Source of the DNA: Diplodia intermedia
Lineage: Eukaryota > Ascomycota > Dothideomycetes > Botryosphaeriales > Botryosphaeriaceae
Direction: 5' to 3'
DNA length: 64,000 bases
NCBI GenBank assembly: GCA_021495925.1
Contig: JAKEKT010000054.1
Coordinates: 1-64,000 of the forward strand
Made by a program: the position numbers and the translations under genes
The notes under the pieces: generated by a model
Told to the model about the DNA's origin: nothing
What the model saw: only the letters and a program-made list of their open reading frames with translations
The model's database searches: none
Part shown: in pieces, positions 22,803 to 33,968 of the stretch
Numbering within the stretch: position 1 is the stretch's first letter
How the letters are laid out: each line of letters starts with the position of its first letter

Positions 22803-25800
22803 GCTTGCGGAAGAACTACGGTCGGTCGCGACAATACCACTGATACGCGTCGCGCGTCTTCGCGATGACGACAGCTCGACGAAAGCGTCAAACCCCTAAC
22901 AGAGCGCTGGAGAACGCGATCTCGGGCGTGAAGTCGCAAATTCGGTGGCAGGCAGCGGTTGCGATGGATGTCGCATATGAGTGTGTCCAGGAGGCGGCGG
23001 TGCAATCGCGATGGCAGGCAGTTAAGGCGAGTGCCGCGCGCTTGCGGATCTGCGGATAGGAATGTAGGTGGTGTTTACGTTCAACAGAGTCGATTCTGGA
23101 TGCGCAATAGTTCGAATTCCTTCCCCTTCGCTCGAACCTGGCTACACCGCCCGTCTCAGCGCCATCCAACGCTCAACGTGCGCGGGCCGGAATACGCGGG
23201 CGGAAGCGTGTCAATCAGGCGGGGATGGGTTCCTCAGCTGGGGGCGAGGCGTGGTTTTGGCGGCGACTCGAGGGTGGTGACGTGCGGAGCGCGTGGAATG
23301 CGGTGCAACCGAGTAAACAATAGGCGCGTCACAGCGTGCGACCGCGGCGAGCAGCGGGCGCGTCGGGGGGGATGGAGAAGGTGCGGCAGGTCGTCGGACA
23401 AAGAATGCGGACAGGGCGGGGCGTAGAAGTCGTCCAGGCGGGTGCGCCAGAGCTGAGTGCGCGCGCGCAGCGGTGGTGGTGGTGGCCGTCAAGCGCTCGA
23501 TCGCTAGGGTGAGGGAGAGGCGGGACTGCGGCGCGTGTCCTTGGATCGCGTCGTTTGCTGGCAAGCGTCCTCGCTTCCCGATCCCTGACCGAAAGCCGCC
23601 CTCCCCTGACTCCTCGTGATTCGAGATCCGCTAGCGCACGGGGCGCGTTGCTCTCCGCCGATGACAGCGATGCACCGTGCGGGAAGTGCGTCTGGCGATG
23701 CGACACGGCGACTCCTGAGGTGCAGGCTGCGTCGAGCGATTACGCAGGAGTTGCGGGCGAGCGCCAGCACCTGCCGCCTTGCCAGCTCTAGGTTTCCGCG
23801 CTCGCCGTCGCCACCCGGCCGGCCTCGTGCCTCTTTGTTTGTTTACCATCGCGCCCTTCCTCTTTGGGCCGATCTGCCTCCAGCTTCCCCAGCGCATTGC
23901 CCACCTGCCCCTTCGTCATCATTCATCGCCAGCCAGGATGCCCCTCTGCCGCACGCCGGGGCATGCGTTGCGCACCCGCAAATGACTGCCCAGCACACAT
24001 TGTACGCAATAGGCCTCCACCCCCCGGCGCCTTCAGCGCCATAGCCGTCCGGTGGCTCGCAGCCTCCAGCCCAGACCACGGCCCGCCGCACGCGCAGTCT
24101 CGCAGTCGGCAGCATCCAGCTCGTGTGGCCCAGCTTGCGCCGTGGACCACAGGGAGCATGTGCTGGGGGCATTGCCCCGCTTGTTACATTCTTTCGATGC
24201 GCAAGCCGGCGGATAATGGCATTATCCCCTCCTTCACAATGCAGTTTTGCATTGCTACGTCCGCGCCGCCCAATTAGCTCGCCCCGTGCCCGCTACGGCG
24301 CGCGGCCGATCATCACACCATTTTTGAGCGTCTGGAGAGCCGTGGGCTCATCAGACCTGGAGGCGGGATGCCCCTTGAGGATGTTGGGCTGCGTTGGCTG
24401 TGGAATCACGAACAGGGAGCCCATTGCGGCACGTAAGCTCTCAGCTGGGCCCTGCATACTCGGTGCCACGTTCGTTAGATAGGCGCAGCCAATCCCGCTG
24501 CTGTGCGACGGCCCCTCGCCTGCCCGGCACTGCAGTGGTAAACAAGCGGGGCTGGGCAGGCGGCTGAGATGATGATGTGTTGGCAGACGTGGGTATTTAC
24601 TCCGTACGCATGCTCTGGATGGCTATTCCAGCCAATGCGCCTCCAACGCTCGATCGTCGACAAGCACCATCGTCAGGCTGTTCGCGGTGCAGTCTGGAAG
24701 CCATATGAAGCCCCGCCGGAGCCTGAATAGTACAGGGGCGAGCATGCACTTAAGCCTCGTTGCGGTTGGCAACGCAGACCAACGACGGCGCGTGAACTGC
24801 TACGCTGAGTGTTACGCGGTGGCGCAGAACCAGCCACAAGTTGGAGGTGGCGGGTTCGGGCGGGAGGGCCTGTAGGGCAGCATGATCAACAGCCTGCAGC
24901 CTGGCTCGGGTTAACCACGTCGCGTGTGCCTGCGCCAGGGCGGCAAGCAGCAGTCGAGTCAGCAAGAACAAAGGGACTTCAGGGTCCCCGGCCTCCTTTG
25001 CCAAACGTCAACATTCTTTGAGCCCGCTGGCTTCTACGTAGTAGTGTTCCATTCTCTGCGGCATGGGATCTTCAGCGCCAATAGCCCTACCGGACAATTG
25101 GCGGCGCTAATCTTTGTCGTGGCAGCGCGCTGGCTCGACCTCAGGACCTCCTCCAGGCTCGCGCGTCCGAACCAACACAGCTGTGGCCGGCGCGGCGGGA
25201 CCTCTGGGGGACCAAAGTGCCCAAGTTGTTCGCACCTGAAAGCCGGCCGGGATATCGGCGTTTCGCACGCCGCCTTGGACCGATGGCGACGCGTAGACAT
25301 ACGCTCGGACAGATAGATAGCGATGCATTTTGACGGAACATCACGTCCTTCCCCGCAGCTTGGAGGCGGGACCTGCGACGATGCCAGGATTTGGATGCGG
25401 TTCGCGCATGGCGCATGGCGCATGGCGCTATGCCAGACGGAGGTGCAGTGACAGCTCGGCCTGCGCCGCGGGCGGGCAGCGCATCCCGAAACGGTGTTGA
25501 TTCGAAGAACCGGCCGTCAAGCACGGTGCATTGATCAAGAAGAGCCCGTCGTTTGGGTATCGGTGGAGCGCAGCCAACGTGCTGCAGCCCGCTCTGCATC
25601 ATAGCCTAGGTTCCCTCACGGATCGACGATGGGATGACCAGGCCGGAGCAGCATGTTTTGACGCTGCCTAAATGGGAATGTTGTGATGTTCGCCACGGAC
25701 CCACAGTAGAGCATCACGAACCGTTACAGGCCCCGGAGGCAACTGCATGCACCCTACTGACCGCCAGCCTGCACGCTCGGCCGTCGCGCAGGGTTTTCAC

Positions 25801-26380
25801 ATGGTGAAAAACTCGGTGGACGCGCTGTTCCTGAGGCTGCAAGCGACGCCTGACGGTGGGTTCCAAGGTTGGTGATCACAGGATCATCCTTGGTGCCCCG
25901 CCGGCACCACCGATGTGCACCTAGAGGCGGGCAGCCGACGGGGCTTGAGGCGGCTGCCGCCCGGGGAGATCACCAGTCCACACCAGTCCAGCCCAAATGG
26001 GCGCCAGGCCTGTACGTAGTGCATTTATGGCGGTGGAGCTTTTGCTCACCGCCAGCGCCTCGCCGTCGCAACGCGCTGTCGCTGCCGGGCCGTGAGTCTG
26101 GTTGTCGATTCTGCAACACAAGATAACCGACCTCTGGCGGTTCATCTGCGGCCGCTCTTCCCTGCGCGTTTCTGGTCCAACCGATCTCGGCAGTGCAGGG
26201 ATTCTCGATGAAAAACAAGAGGCTAGCATTATCCTCAACATCATCCGCGTCGAAAAGGTATCGCCGCTCTCCACGCCACCTCTACGCCACCATCCTTGCG
26301 TCCTTCGCCGTCAGCTCACATCGCCGCCAGTTACCCCGCCACCCGCTTCCGGCCGAAGTGCAAGTCACGCCTCCTGCCAA
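22803..26380. other. Long gene-free stretch upstream of wee1
   Basis: About 3.6 kb with no reading frame I can support. It contains the wee1 promoter on the left and the 3' flank of the Ayg1-like gene on the right. Many short frames overlap on both strands, as expected in GC-rich noncoding DNA. A TGG-rich patch lies at about 23470-23485, and three perfect copies of GCGCATG lie at 25404-25424. No transposon ends, AT-rich RIP-like decay or RNA gene was noticed. Confidence 0.5.
25404..25424. repeat. Heptamer tandem repeat (GCGCATG)3
   Basis: Three perfect tandem copies followed by a partial fourth, in the long gene-free stretch between wee1 and the Ayg1-like gene. Confidence 0.8.
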
Positions 26381-27980
26381 TCAGTACTTCGGCTTGAACG
26401 GCATCGTCGACAGCTGCTGCCCGGCGTTACCCTTGATACCGAACAGCTTGTAAATCCAGGCCATGATGATGAAGAACGACTCTGGTTCGCCCATGTGCTT
26501 TTTGTTGGGGACGAATCTGTCACGCGTATCAGCACATGGCTGTTTGAGCTGCACCTCAGAATACGCACCTGGCTTCCTTAGCCGGGCCATGCTGGAGAGC
26601 GACATAGTAGTCGTCTATTGGAAAGATTTCATCGTCCGTGCCCTGCTGAAGCGTCAGACGGCAATGTGCACAAGGATCTCCGCAGCTCAGTCTTACGTTA
26701 ACCAGCAACAGGCGCGTACAATCAGGCTTGTCGAGCGTTCCGTCGTTCAGAAGCGAGTACTTGTGAGCTTCTTGCTTGAACTTTTCCACATCATCGCCGT
26801 AGCCGAACTTGTAGGCCAAGGAGTGTGCCTCGCTAGTCGTCGTCAGCCAGCATGCCTAGGAGCCTTTTCGCGATGCTCTTTAGTTCGGCTTCTCTGGTCG
26901 AGACAAACTTACTCAAAGGGGTACTCGAGATGGTTCACCTCATCCAGCCACTCCTTGTCGAACATGTGATGACAGCCCCCGCCCAGAGAAACGATGCCCG
27001 CCACACGGTGGGGGTGAGTGTACGCCAGCCTGATGGCGTAGAAGCCGCCGGTAGAGAAGGCCCAAACGGCGACCCTGTCGTGGTCGACGGCCTCCTGCTC
27101 GTCGAGCCAGTCCAGCAAGCTCGACCACTGCCGGTCCGGGCTCAGCGGGTCTTCCTTCGAGGCCGGCGAGTCGGCGGTGCCGGGGATCTCGACGACGACG
27201 GTGCCGACGCCTTGCTGGCGCCAGCCCTCCATCCATACGGCCAGCTCGGTGCGGTAGCCGTCCAGGCCGGTGATGATGACCACGACGGGCGCGGGACTGT
27301 CCTTGGATGCGCCGGCGGGCAGCTGGTGGTAGACGGGGATGTGGCTGCCCTCGCCCGCAGCGGCGTGTCGGTGCGGGATCAGCACCTCTTGCACCGGATG
27401 CTCGCGCAGCTGCAAGCCCTTGAGGCAGACCTTCTTCCCCTCCTCCCACGCGTACCGCTGCTTCTCCGACCGCGGCGCGGGGAAGCGCGAAATGCGCCAA
27501 ACGGCGGAGGAGCGTAGGTAATATTCGGACGCTTTCTCGCGCTCGCCCGCCGCCTCAGCCTCCTCGGCAATGCGTGTCAGCTTCTCGGCCTGCGGTCTGA
27601 AGACGGAGGCGTAGTCGTCCCAGTTGTATGGCTCGCGCATGTCCAGCTGGAGGAAGTGCGGGTGGTTAGCTTCTGTCAAGCCATTGTCCCAAACCTTAAC
27701 GTTAGGCTACCGTATGGCGGGATTTAAGGCAAAGCCTTTGTTGGCGCTTACCCGGGTCATCTCTTCAACTATGGGCTCAAAGTCCTTTGCGGTGCCGAAC
27801 ATGAATGGGTACACGCCCATCTCGGCCTGGGTGTGTCAGTCGACGACTGACAGCTGTGAATGGGGACTTTCAACTGACGGGCTCCTTCCACTTCGTCTCC
27901 CATAGTTTGGCGAAAGACTCGTGATGTGCGGCGGGGGTCCGCAGCTTGTCCTGAATGAAGTACTTCCCGCGGGCCGCCAT
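26381..27980 (-). CDS. Ayg1-like alpha/beta hydrolase
   Basis: Model: complement(join(26381..26516,26569..26645,26697..26832,26913..27694,27752..27826,27879..27980)), 435 aa; five GT-AG introns of 50-80 nt, all in phase. It belongs to the hydrolase family that includes Aspergillus Ayg1, which shortens a heptaketide in DHN-melanin synthesis. The N-terminal family block LWETKWKEP leads across the first intron to VYPFMFGTAKDFEPIVEEM. The alpha/beta core has the nucleophile in VAVWAFSTGGF (Ser273), the acid in QGTDDEIFPIDD (Asp369 or Asp370) and histidine in PNKKHMGEPES (His398), so the triad looks complete. The first donor (GTCAGT) is non-consensus. The ATG at 27980 is preferred; the frame stays open upstream. 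No polyketide synthase, scytalone dehydratase or THN reductase is nearby, so a melanin role is not supported by context. Confidence 0.86.
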
Positions 27981-29297
27981 GTTTTGCTGAGTTCCGGAGC
28001 TGCCCTGGTATTTCTTCCGCTGAAGCCAACAGATTGCCGAAACAGGTGGTGGCTTGTTTGATATGAACAAACGCAAAGAGCTAAGGGGTTCGGAGGTGGC
28101 AGGGTCGGACGGCACCCGTCAGCCATGCTTATATGCATTGCGGGGAGGGGCTGCTCGCGCTTCGGGAGTATGCACCGAGAAGACCGAAAGTGAAAGTGAG
28201 CAGAGGCGTCATCGTAAGCTGCCCATCTCGCATCTCGGCGCTCGGCTGTGAGGACAGAGACGTGCGGGCTGGGGGCTTGTCGGGCAACGGAGGTTTGAGG
28301 CTGTGATCGTGCGGAAAGTGGTTCGGCTCGCCCGAATTCGCGTCACCTAAACAGGGACCCGAGAGGGGAGCCGATCCTCGCTTACCCAAACTCCTGGCGA
28401 TGCAGCAGGAGAATATCGCCCATACGCCCGAGCTTGCGGAGAGCACCTGCGTTTGGCGACTTCTTCGTTGTTTGCACGTTTGCATGTGAGTGGAACGGAC
28501 TACTCGGCGTGAGCCAGCTCCAACATCTCCTTCACCCCTAACCCTTACATTGGCACACAGGGCTTCTCGCACACGCAAGATGCAACAAGATAGAGGGGAA
28601 AAGGGAATGAAGACGGTGTCCAAAACAACTCCCCATTCACGCTTCAGTGTCACGGATGGTTGAATGTAAGCGTGCTTCTCAACCGAGATAGAGACGATAG
28701 CCGTTTGTGCCAAAAGCAGCGCAGGCAGATTTATCCACCGCCCATCTATACGGATATCTGCGAAACGGACCGTCCCGCCTTAGCTCCCGTTCGTCCAGGT
28801 TCTCCGGCATGAAGATCTACTATGCTAGAAGGGGCGGAAATGCACTTGAGGTGAGGGAGGAAACGACGGCGCTGGTGCATAGCCCTGCGCGCCAGCGCCC
28901 TACAGATCAACGTCCTTGCCTCACCACAGACACTAAAAGCCGGGGGAGGCCAGCACATGGCCGATGATGCTCATCGAGCTGCAAATGCATATCAGCGAAT
29001 GGAGCTGGTTGGTGGACCGTGCGAGTGGAACTACTAGGAAATATCCCGGGTTGTCACGCGAGATCGCTCTTAGGCTACCAACTTGAAGCCGCTTGATAGA
29101 TGGTCCTCTGATCACGGTCGAAAATGCATTCCACGAGGCGTGATTTACGGGCTGCAAAATAGTTTGAGGCCGTGCCGATGCCGTGCGACAGCTCTGGTAT
29201 GGTTCAATCATCTATATCTTTGGCGTGGCCATGGCAACGCATGCAAATCATACCCCATACAGGACTGCAGTCATTCGTGCGCCTATCCCAAAGAAAA
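27981..29297. other. Intergenic with telomere-like dimer
   Basis: 5' flank of the Ayg1-like gene and 3' flank of the F-box gene. A 194-codon minus-strand frame at 28129-28713 begins with TTG and has no conserved block. CCCTAACCCTTA occurs at 28536-28547. No gene is supported. Confidence 0.5.
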
Positions 29298-30479
29298 TCA
29301 GAAGGGAAGTGGGCTATCCTGCTCGGAAACCGCATGCTCCAAACCGGCATCGCCCTCGTCGTCTTCCTCCCAGACAACAGTCTCAACCTTCTCCACCATC
29401 TGTATCTTCTCCAGCTTCAAAAGCTCGAGATTCGGGCAACGAGTGCTCCACAGAGCACCTACGTCTTCGCAATGGGCAAAGACATTCTTGAGATGAACCA
29501 TCGTCAAAGTAGACCACTTGATGGCTGGGGAGCTGAAGTTGTGACCGCCGTAGCGGAGGTCTAGTAAGAGGGGGTTGGGTCCAGTGGGTCCGATCCAAGA
29601 GAAGCGAAAGACCTTCAGAGAGCGAGAGAAACTGCCGAGGTGATCATGAAGCGCCTTGATGAAGTCCTTTTGGTTGGACTGGCTGTAATGCGGTAGCGGA
29701 TTAAGCAGGTCAATGCTGAGGTTCGTGATATGTCCCCAGAATGCCTCTGCCATCCAAGTGCTTTGTTTGAAAGCAGCACCACGCCAGCGAAAGTGCAACA
29801 GACCTGTAGCGTTTATAGGAGATAGCGTGATGTCGCGCAATCCAGCAGGCAGCGCGGCCTCCAACGCGGCACGGATGGACTCGAGAATAGCCTCGCCAGT
29901 TCCGAATTTGTGCCAGTCAGGTTGACCGGGCGCGGAAATAGAAAGCGTCTCCAGCGAGCCAAGGATATTGAATAGCTGCATCCAAAGCGAGCTCTTGTTT
30001 TCGTCGAAGAGAGAGACTCCACGATGGACAAGAGGGAGAACCGGGTTGAGCATGTCGTCAAGATGGATGTAAAAGTTTGTGCAGAAACAGGCAATGTTCT
30101 GAAGGGCGATGAGAGAGAGATGCTCGTCGAATCGATTGTGTAGACGGCGACTCAGGTGCAGTGTGTTGAACGCGAGCGTGGAGAAGTCGAAGCCGTCCCC
30201 TTCGACCCAAGACTTCACAGCCTTGTTGACGAGGCGAAGGCTCAGAAGATCTTTGATGTCGAGGTTCTCGCGGATTATGTCACCGACAAGCAGAGGGGCG
30301 TTCGTGGCATTCTCTTGGGGATCACTGTAAGATCCGACCGCAATATCAGTAGTCGGGTACAACATCTTGGAGAGGTAACTGCTGCGAAGTACCGTGGCTG
30401 ACTGCATCTTCTCGGGCTCTGTCTTTGCGTGCGGCATGGAAAGAATCTTCACCAGTGTGGATAAAGCTGCGTCAGACAT
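29298..30479 (-). CDS. F-box-like domain protein
   Basis: A single uninterrupted frame of 393 aa with ATG at 30479. A degenerate F-box is visible at about residues 63-95: PLLVGDIIRENLDIKDLLSL followed by RLVNKAVKSWVEGDGF. The rest resembles the divergent, leucine-rich substrate-binding part of many fungal F-box proteins, with repeating LETLSISAP, LRDITLSPIN and LELLKLEKI stretches. Such proteins usually recruit substrates to SCF ubiquitin ligases through Skp1. No target can be named. The acidic tail (VVWEEDDEGDAGLEHAVSE) ends at a clear stop. It could carry an unseen intron, but none is needed. Confidence 0.72.
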   Translation of the reverse strand: MSDAALSTLVKILSMPHAKTEPEKMQSATVLRSSYLSKMLYPTTDIAVGSYSDPQENATNAPLLVGDIIRENLDIKDLLSLRLVNKAVKSWVEGDGFDFSTLAFNTLHLSRRLHNRFDEHLSLIALQNIACFCTNFYIHLDDMLNPVLPLVHRGVSLFDENKSSLWMQLFNILGSLETLSISAPGQPDWHKFGTGEAILESIRAALEAALPAGLRDITLSPINATGLLHFRWRGAAFKQSTWMAEAFWGHITNLSIDLLNPLPHYSQSNQKDFIKALHDHLGSFSRSLKVFRFSWIGPTGPNPLLLDLRYGGHNFSSPAIKWSTLTMVHLKNVFAHCEDVGALWSTRCPNLELLKLEKIQMVEKVETVVWEEDDEGDAGLEHAVSEQDSPLPF

Positions 30480-32375
30480 TGCGAGGACGTCAAGCCGGGG
30501 GTTGAAGAAGTGTCTGAGCGGGTGTCATAGCCCAGCACGCGTGAGCTGTGGTGTGATAGGCGACACGTGGGCGGATGGCAGCTTGCGAGTTGTGGTTGAG
30601 GGTCAAGCGTCAGCGGAGCAAGTCGCGTCTTGTGATCAGGGTGCGTGGGGGAGGAAGAGCTGTGTTGTTGACGTGTAGGTTGGATTGTGGTCACTCTGCG
30701 GGATAGCTTCGGGGCACGCCGCAGCAACGCCGTGCCCGCTGGCTGGCGGCAGCCTACCGGCATTGCCAGGCCCTTGATAATAGGAGAACGGGCTTCAAAC
30801 AGCGTCCGGGAGAATGGCACGCCGATGCAGCGCGTTCGAAGCCGACCCGAGCCCGCGGGCCGGGACACGCTTCTTCGGAAGACCATGACGACGTGTAGCG
30901 GACGCGACAAGAAGAGCAGGCAGCACTCTTAGACGTGTCTCGGCCGAGGCGTCGGTAGGAGGAAGCAAGCAGGCTTGCAGCAATCGCAGGTTCTTCATGA
31001 GTCTGAGTGCACCTGTCATTCGATGCACCCGGACGCGCCCATCGACCAGTAAGAGCTGGTCATGCCAAGGCAGGCAAGCACCTTGGAGGCTTCTGTGCGG
31101 TCGGGTCCGTTCCATGGAGTCCTGAGTCCATGGTGGTGGCGCGGTCTCGTGGTGCAGGGGTCCGGCCAGGAAAGGCAACTACCCGATTCGGCAACGACGG
31201 TTGCACACGCTCCGCAAATACCATTCGGGCAGGCCTGTGTGCGTCTTTCTTAATTCCTTTGCGTTGCCCACGCGGTGTGAGAACGACCTTGATGAGTGCT
31301 GTTGGCTTCATACCCCAACCTCGCTTTCCATGTGAGGGTCCCTCCGCACCGAAGCGTGCCACAATCCGTTCTGGCGCCACCGGCTTCTCAGGGTGGTCCA
31401 TTACGAAAGGCGATGCGCGTGTCGGCGCCTTGACATGTTGCTGCACGGGTTTCACGTGGCATGAATGAACAAACGGAGCTTGGGGAAGGGGCGATGCTCT
31501 GCTTGGCTTCTGCAGCGTGCAGGATCAAGGTTACACGGCGCGCGGGTGGTGCTTTGTGCAGGGCCGGCCCCGGGCGCCGTCGGCTTTGACCGAACAACAT
31601 CACCAACCCGCCACTATCAGCACCGCGCCGTTAAGGCAGCCGGGCAATCGGTGCGAGTGACGTTGGAGTGGAGCCTCGATCGCCCAGCAGTGGAGCGGGA
31701 TGAAGTCCACGGCCGGTCGCAGGAACCTTCTTCCGCCGGGCGTGTACCGCCCCGGCGCCGGCGGGTGCCAGCAGCGCGCGCGTCATAACCGCTGCCCTCT
31801 GCTGCCCGCTGTCAACAATTTTCCTCCTCCATCCTTTGCCCACAAGCCACTAACAACCAACACCACCCGCCTCTGTAAGTGCCCTTTGCTCTACCCCTCC
31901 CCTCATCGTCCCGGCCACCCCCGCCCGCCCAATGGCCGCGTCGAGCGCCTCCGCCTGCGGCCAATGGCTGCGCGGGGCGGCCCACGCGAGGGGCAGCCAG
32001 CGGGGTGACGGAAGCAGCTTCCAGCACTTATTCAGCTGCCCTCAGCTGCACCTGCCAGTCGCCCCCTCCGCCCTCGACCTTTGCTCTTGCCCTCCACAGA
32101 GGCCCCGCCGCCCGCCCCTGCTGCGACATCGCTCGTCACGGAAGCTGTTCGGCGAGTTGTGCCCGCTCAGCTGAGCTCACGCCTGCATCACAAACTCTTT
32201 GATCACGCAGACCTTCCGCTAACCTCCGCTATTTAAAGCCGTGCCGCCCGCTTCCACACCACCGCTTCACCTCGGACCCGAGACCGGAGCGCAGAAGCCG
32301 ACGATTCTGCACCATTCCCGCCTACCTATACCCCGCACCTCATCTTATTCACGCCGATAACAACAATCCGCCACC
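30480..32375. other. Divergent intergenic region upstream of hexokinase
   Basis: 1.9 kb between the F-box gene and hexokinase start codons. The half next to hexokinase has pyrimidine-rich tracts, a TATTTAAA element at 32230-32237, and a GTAAGT at 31875-31880 that could be the donor of a 5' UTR intron. No conserved protein frame is seen. Confidence 0.5.
32230..32237 (+). promoter_or_regulatory. Possible TATA element of hexokinase
   Basis: TATTTAAA lies 139 bp upstream of the hexokinase ATG in otherwise GC-rich DNA and is followed by a C/A-rich leader. Position and composition fit a core promoter; there is no transcript evidence. Confidence 0.4.
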
Positions 32376-33968
32376 ATGGTCGGTCTTGGTCCCAGGAAGC
32401 CGCCGTCCCGTAAGGGTTCCATGGCCGATGTGCCCAAGGATCTACTCCAGACCATGAAGCGCTTGGAGGAGCTGTTCACCGTTCCCCAAGCAAAGCTCAA
32501 GGAAATCACCGACCACTTCGTCACAGAGCTCGAGAAGGGCCTGTCGAAGGAGGGCGGCAGCATTCCCATGATCCCCACCTGGGTCATGAACTTCCCTGAT
32601 GGCGAGGAGACTGGCACTTACCTTGCCCTGGACATGGGCGGCACCAACTTGCGTGTTTGCGAGGTCAGCCTGTCTGAAGAGAAGGGAGAGTTCGACATCA
32701 TCCAGTCCAAGTACCGGATGCCTCAGGAGCTGAAGACAGGCTCCGCTGACGAGCTGTGGGAGTACATTGCCGACTGCTTGCAGCAGTTCGTCGAGTACCA
32801 CCACGAGGGCGAGGACGTCAAGTCGCTCCCTCTCGGTTTCACCTTCTCCTACCCCGCTAGCCAGGACTTCATCGACCATGGTGTTCTGCAGCGCTGGACC
32901 AAGGGCTTCGACATTGATGGTGTCGAGGGCAAAGATGTCGTCCCGCCTTTCGCCGCCGCGCTCAAGGAGAGGGTTCGTTGCTCGGCCACCCCTCTATAAA
33001 AGCAGCGCTGACAGTGCAACTCTAGGGCGTCCCCATCAACGTTACCGCGCTTGTCAACGATACCACCGGTACCCTCATCGCCTCTGCTTACACTGATCCC
33101 CGCATGAAGATTGGCTGCATTTTTGGCACCGGCTGCAATGCCGCGTACATGGAGGACTGCGGTTCCATCCCTAAGCTTGATCACTTGAACCTCAACCCCA
33201 AGGACCTCATGGGAATTAACTGCGAGTGGGGAGCTTTCGACAACGAGCACAAGGTTCTACCCCGTACCAAATATGACATCATCATTGACAAGGAGTCTCC
33301 TCGCCCTGGCCAGCAGTCGTTTGAGAAGATGATCGCTGGTCTCTACCTGGGCGAGGTCTTCCGTTTGGTCGTCCTCGACCTGCACGACGATCCTCACTGC
33401 CACTTGTTCGAGGGTCAGGATGTCAGCAAGCTCAAGAAGCCCTACACTATGGACTCTTCGTTCCTGGCCACGATTGAGGAGTAAGTCGTTTTCCCTACCC
33501 CCCGGTGTATCGGGAATGCTGCGATATTGATTAAGCCACAGTGACCCGTGGGAGAACTTGCAGGAGACTGCCGATTTGTTCCAGAACACGCTGGGCCTTG
33601 TCCTTAACAAGCCCGAGCTCGAGCTTTGCCGTCGCCTGGCAGAGCTTATTGGTACCCGTGCCGCCCGCCTCTCTGCCTGCGGTGTCGCCGCCATCTGCAA
33701 GAAGAAGGGCTGGACCGAATGCCACGTCGGCGCTGATGGCTCCGTGTTCAACAAGTACCCGCACTTCAAGGCCCGTGGTGCCCAGGCCCTGCGTGAGGTC
33801 TTCGACTGGCCCAAGGGCAAGCGTGACCCTATCGAGATCGTTCCCGCCGAAGACGGTTCCGGTGTGGGTGCCGCGCTCATCGCCGCGCTCACTCTCAAGC
33901 GTGTCCAAGCGGGCAACAACGCCGGCATCCGTGATCCCAAGGGCATGCTTGAAACCATCAAGCAGTAA
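32376..33968 (+). CDS. hxkA: Hexokinase
   Basis: Model: join(32376..32972,33026..33480,33542..33968), 492 aa, the usual fungal hexokinase length. Introns of 53 and 61 nt are GT-AG and in phase. It phosphorylates glucose, fructose or mannose with ATP to the 6-phosphate at the head of glycolysis. Motifs in order: LALDMGGTNLRV (phosphate-binding 1), LGFTFSYPASQ (sugar binding), VNDTTGTLIASAY with the catalytic Asp, IGCIFGTGCNAAYME, MGINCEWGAFD, and near the end EDGSGVGAALIAAL (adenosine site). The N-terminus MVGLGPRKPPSRKGSMADVP is the form usual for filamentous-fungal hexokinase rather than glucokinase. The ATG context (CCACCATGG) is strong. The divergent upstream region is long, which suits a regulated metabolic gene. 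Confidence 0.96.

Noticed and set aside
23101..23170. Possible tRNA B-box-like GTTCGAA near 23109
   Set aside because: No matching A-box or foldable cloverleaf arms on either strand by eye.
6438..27980. Secondary-metabolite cluster combining the PRISE reductase and the Ayg1-like hydrolase
   Set aside because: Conserved housekeeping genes (dph5, spt3, vac7, wee1) lie between them and no backbone synthase is present.
28129..28713. 194-codon open frame on the minus strand
   Set aside because: TTG start, no conserved composition, and no splice context; treated as noncoding.
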